From positions 1 through 6,346 of the forward strand of contig WJXE01000113.1 in assembly GCA_009665115.1 (NCBI GenBank): a DNA stretch of 6,346 bases. Direction: 5' to 3'. How positions within the stretch are numbered: the first letter of the stretch is position 1; each line of letters opens with the position of its first letter. Positions 5,640 to 6,346 of the stretch are shown one piece after another. This DNA comes from Nitrosopumilales archaeon (GTDB taxonomy: Archaea; Thermoproteota; Nitrososphaeria; Nitrososphaerales; Nitrososphaeraceae). A program made the translations under genes and the position numbers. The notes beneath the pieces were generated by a model. That model saw nothing but the letters and a program-made list of their open reading frames with translations. It made no database searches and was not told the DNA's origin.

Positions 5640-5648
5640 ATTATCCTG

Positions 5649-5873
5649 GTGCATCCTCACGGTAAGCTTGGTGATCTATGGGAAAAATATCTGCAGGCTG
5701 AAGCAGAGTTCCATTTTCAGGAATTATCAGCTGTTACATCCGAGTTGATCTCTGGAAGAACAATGTATTGCCCTAAACATGAAGACATGTTTATCAAACT
5801 GCTCAGAAAGGACATGTCATGGTTTATGATGGATATGATCTGGTTTAACGATAAAGAAGAGAAAAGGATTTAA
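5649..5873 (+). CDS. Small conserved-looking protein of unknown function, cotranscribed with UspA (74 aa)
   Basis: A GTG at 5649, 9 bases after the UspA stop, opens a 74-codon frame. The product is mostly helical in look: DLWEKYLQAEAEFHFQELSA (9-28) would be an amphipathic helix. Then comes ELISGRTMYCPKHED with a single Cys (C41) and a nearby His, and a second helix rich in Met and aromatic residues (DMSWFMMDMIWF), ending in a charged tail. It has no signal peptide, and the second helix is too interrupted by charges to be a clear membrane span. The CPKH group hints at metal binding but lacks partner residues for a zinc finger unless it dimerises. I recognise no family. Its tight spacing to UspA suggests a shared stress role. 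Confidence 0.6.
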   Translation: MHPHGKLGDLWEKYLQAEAEFHFQELSAVTSELISGRTMYCPKHEDMFIKLLRKDMSWFMMDMIWFNDKEEKRI

Positions 5874-5902
5874 CAATACAAAGACAACGCGAGAGGCACT
5901 TC

Positions 5903-6022
5903 TTAAGTCTTGTCCTCGTTCTCAATATCGCGTGAACATGCAGATTCAGGGATAGGATTGTAATTAAGATATTTTTTTCTACACTCTACAAATCCGAAGA
6001 ATATCATCAGAAACGCTATCAA
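5903..6022 (-). CDS. Possible 39-aa single-pass membrane protein
   Basis: On the minus strand a TTG at 6020-6022 opens a 39-codon frame ending in TAA at 5903-5905; the frame is open back to about 6053. The product has a hydrophobic N-terminus (MIAFLMIFFGFVEC), a basic stop-transfer (RKKY), and a polar tail (NPIPESACSRDIENEDKT) with a second Cys. This layout is typical of tiny membrane proteins. No Shine-Dalgarno or TATA box is clear, and an ATG at 6005-6007 would give only 34 residues. It converges on the UspA operon. Confidence 0.25.
   Translation of the reverse strand: MIAFLMIFFGFVECRKKYLNYNPIPESACSRDIENEDKT
5972..5978 (+). terminator. T7 tract downstream of the UspA operon
   Basis: Seven T in a row lie about 100 bases after the stop of the 74-residue gene, on the transcribed strand. 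Archaeal RNA polymerase can terminate at such tracts without a hairpin. It is the only long T-run close to the operon's end on that strand. Confidence 0.35.
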
Positions 6023-6094
6023 AAAAAGGTGTCGGGTAGCTGCTACATAGCATCTTCAGTAGACCCATTAAGATGTTTTTTAGCACTGGAAGGT

Positions 6095-6149
6095 AAGGAA
6101 ACCAAAGAAACCCCATATCACTTATGGGTGGGATGAATTTGGTTTCCTT
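6095..6149 (+). mobile_element. Left-end nested stem-loop of an IS200/IS605-type element
   Basis: AAGGAAACCAAA (6095-6106) and TTTGGTTTCCTT (6138-6149) form a perfect 12-bp stem. The 31-base loop contains a second stem, CCCATA (6112-6117) / TATGGG (6123-6128), with a 5-base loop. It lies about 40 bases before the likely tnpA start. IS200/IS605 elements lack terminal inverted repeats and are recognised by their transposase through subterminal hairpins on single-stranded DNA, so this is the expected left end. The cleavage site lies outside the stem but is not identifiable here. The stem may also limit translation of tnpA from outside transcripts. Confidence 0.65.
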
Positions 6150-6189
6150 CCTAGTAAAAGCTATATATGCAGACTATACATATAACATA

Positions 6190-6346
6190 TTGCCAAAAGG
6201 TTATCAGAGTTCAGAAACGTCGGTACATTTCATGAACTACCATTTTGTCTGGACTCCTAAATATCGGAGAAAGGTAATCGTTGGCAATATTGAAGAAAGG
6301 CTAAAAGCATTACTCAAAGAGAAGTGCAAGCAACTAGGTATAGAGA
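6190..6346 (+). CDS. tnpA: IS200/IS605-family TnpA transposase (N-terminal part, truncated by window end)
   Basis: The product begins MPKGYQSSETSVHFMNYHFV if the TTG at 6190 is used and continues WTPKYRRKVIVGNIEERLKA to the window edge. The NYHFVWTPKYRRKV block is the hallmark first strand of TnpA of the IS200/IS605 family, a Y1 HUH single-strand transposase of about 130-155 residues. The HUH histidines and catalytic tyrosine lie beyond the window, so activity cannot be judged. Start choice: relatives have an S-x-x-T-S-V-x-L-x-NYH lead, which favours TTG 6190 over the ATG at 6232. An in-frame ATG at 6133 would fall inside the left-end stem and is unlikely. A tnpB may follow outside. Confidence 0.88.
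   Translation, partial: MPKGYQSSETSVHFMNYHFVWTPKYRRKVIVGNIEERLKALLKEKCKQLGIE

Larger units (their letters stand above)
5874..6094. other. Spacer between the UspA operon and the IS element
   Basis: Apart from the possible minus-strand ORF at 5903-6022, this stretch holds a T7 tract (5972-5978), distant 6-bp arms ACGCGA/TCGCGT near 5887 and 5929, and a small inverted repeat GTAGC-T-GCTAC (6036-6046). The outer boundary of the IS lies somewhere before 6095 and cannot be fixed from one end alone. Confidence 0.4.

Noticed and set aside
1..6346. CRISPR array, rRNA, toxin-antitoxin or defence-island signature
   Set aside because: No regularly spaced repeats, no rRNA-like sequence, and no nuclease, toxin or regulator gene next to the helicase; the helicase alone does not justify calling a defence system.

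Overview
The window is AT-rich and reads as archaeal, most likely an ammonia-oxidising thaumarchaeon (Nitrososphaerota). The protein set fits that lineage: an XPD/Rad3-type Fe-S helicase, an UspA stress protein, and a nitrilase-associated type of GNAT. TATA-like boxes precede genes, starts are often TTG or GTG, and one gene has a clean GGAGGTGA Shine-Dalgarno sequence. The low GC would suit a Nitrosocosmicus- or Nitrosopumilus-like genome rather than Nitrososphaera viennensis. This is inferred from style; no 16S or marker gene is present.

Layout. The window opens with the C-terminal tail of an unrecognised plus-strand protein (to 160), followed by about 450 bases without a convincing gene. 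A minus-strand gene for a 98-residue single-pass membrane protein (607-903) lies divergent to a plus-strand 87-residue membrane protein (1063-1326). The second resembles one repeat of a UPF0016/GDT1- or COG4280-type transporter, and the shared intergenic region holds a long imperfect inverted repeat. A short broken reading frame follows (1354-1491). The largest gene is the minus-strand helicase (1561-3522), with a TATA box and a small palindrome at its predicted transcription start.

After a gene-poor stretch (3523-4051) comes a stand-alone GNAT acetyltransferase (4052-4684). Its transcript probably ends near an 8-bp hairpin. The next spacer (4685-5075) carries a GC-rich perfect palindrome, a TATA-like element and a possible 28-codon hydrophobic leader ORF. 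It leads into an UspA-family protein (5076-5639) and a 74-residue companion gene starting 9 bases later, which look like a two-gene operon. A possible tiny membrane-protein ORF faces this operon from the minus strand (5903-6022). The window ends inside an IS200/IS605-type element: a nested stem-loop left end and the first part of tnpA.

The genes do not form one obvious pathway. The window looks like a patchwork of separately transcribed accessory or housekeeping genes with wide spacers and an IS insertion. I see no CRISPR array, rRNA, tRNA or recognisable defence cluster. The points best worth checking are the expanded cysteine-rich Fe-S region of the helicase, the single-repeat membrane protein, the three operator-like palindromes and the small ORFs near the stress-protein operon.
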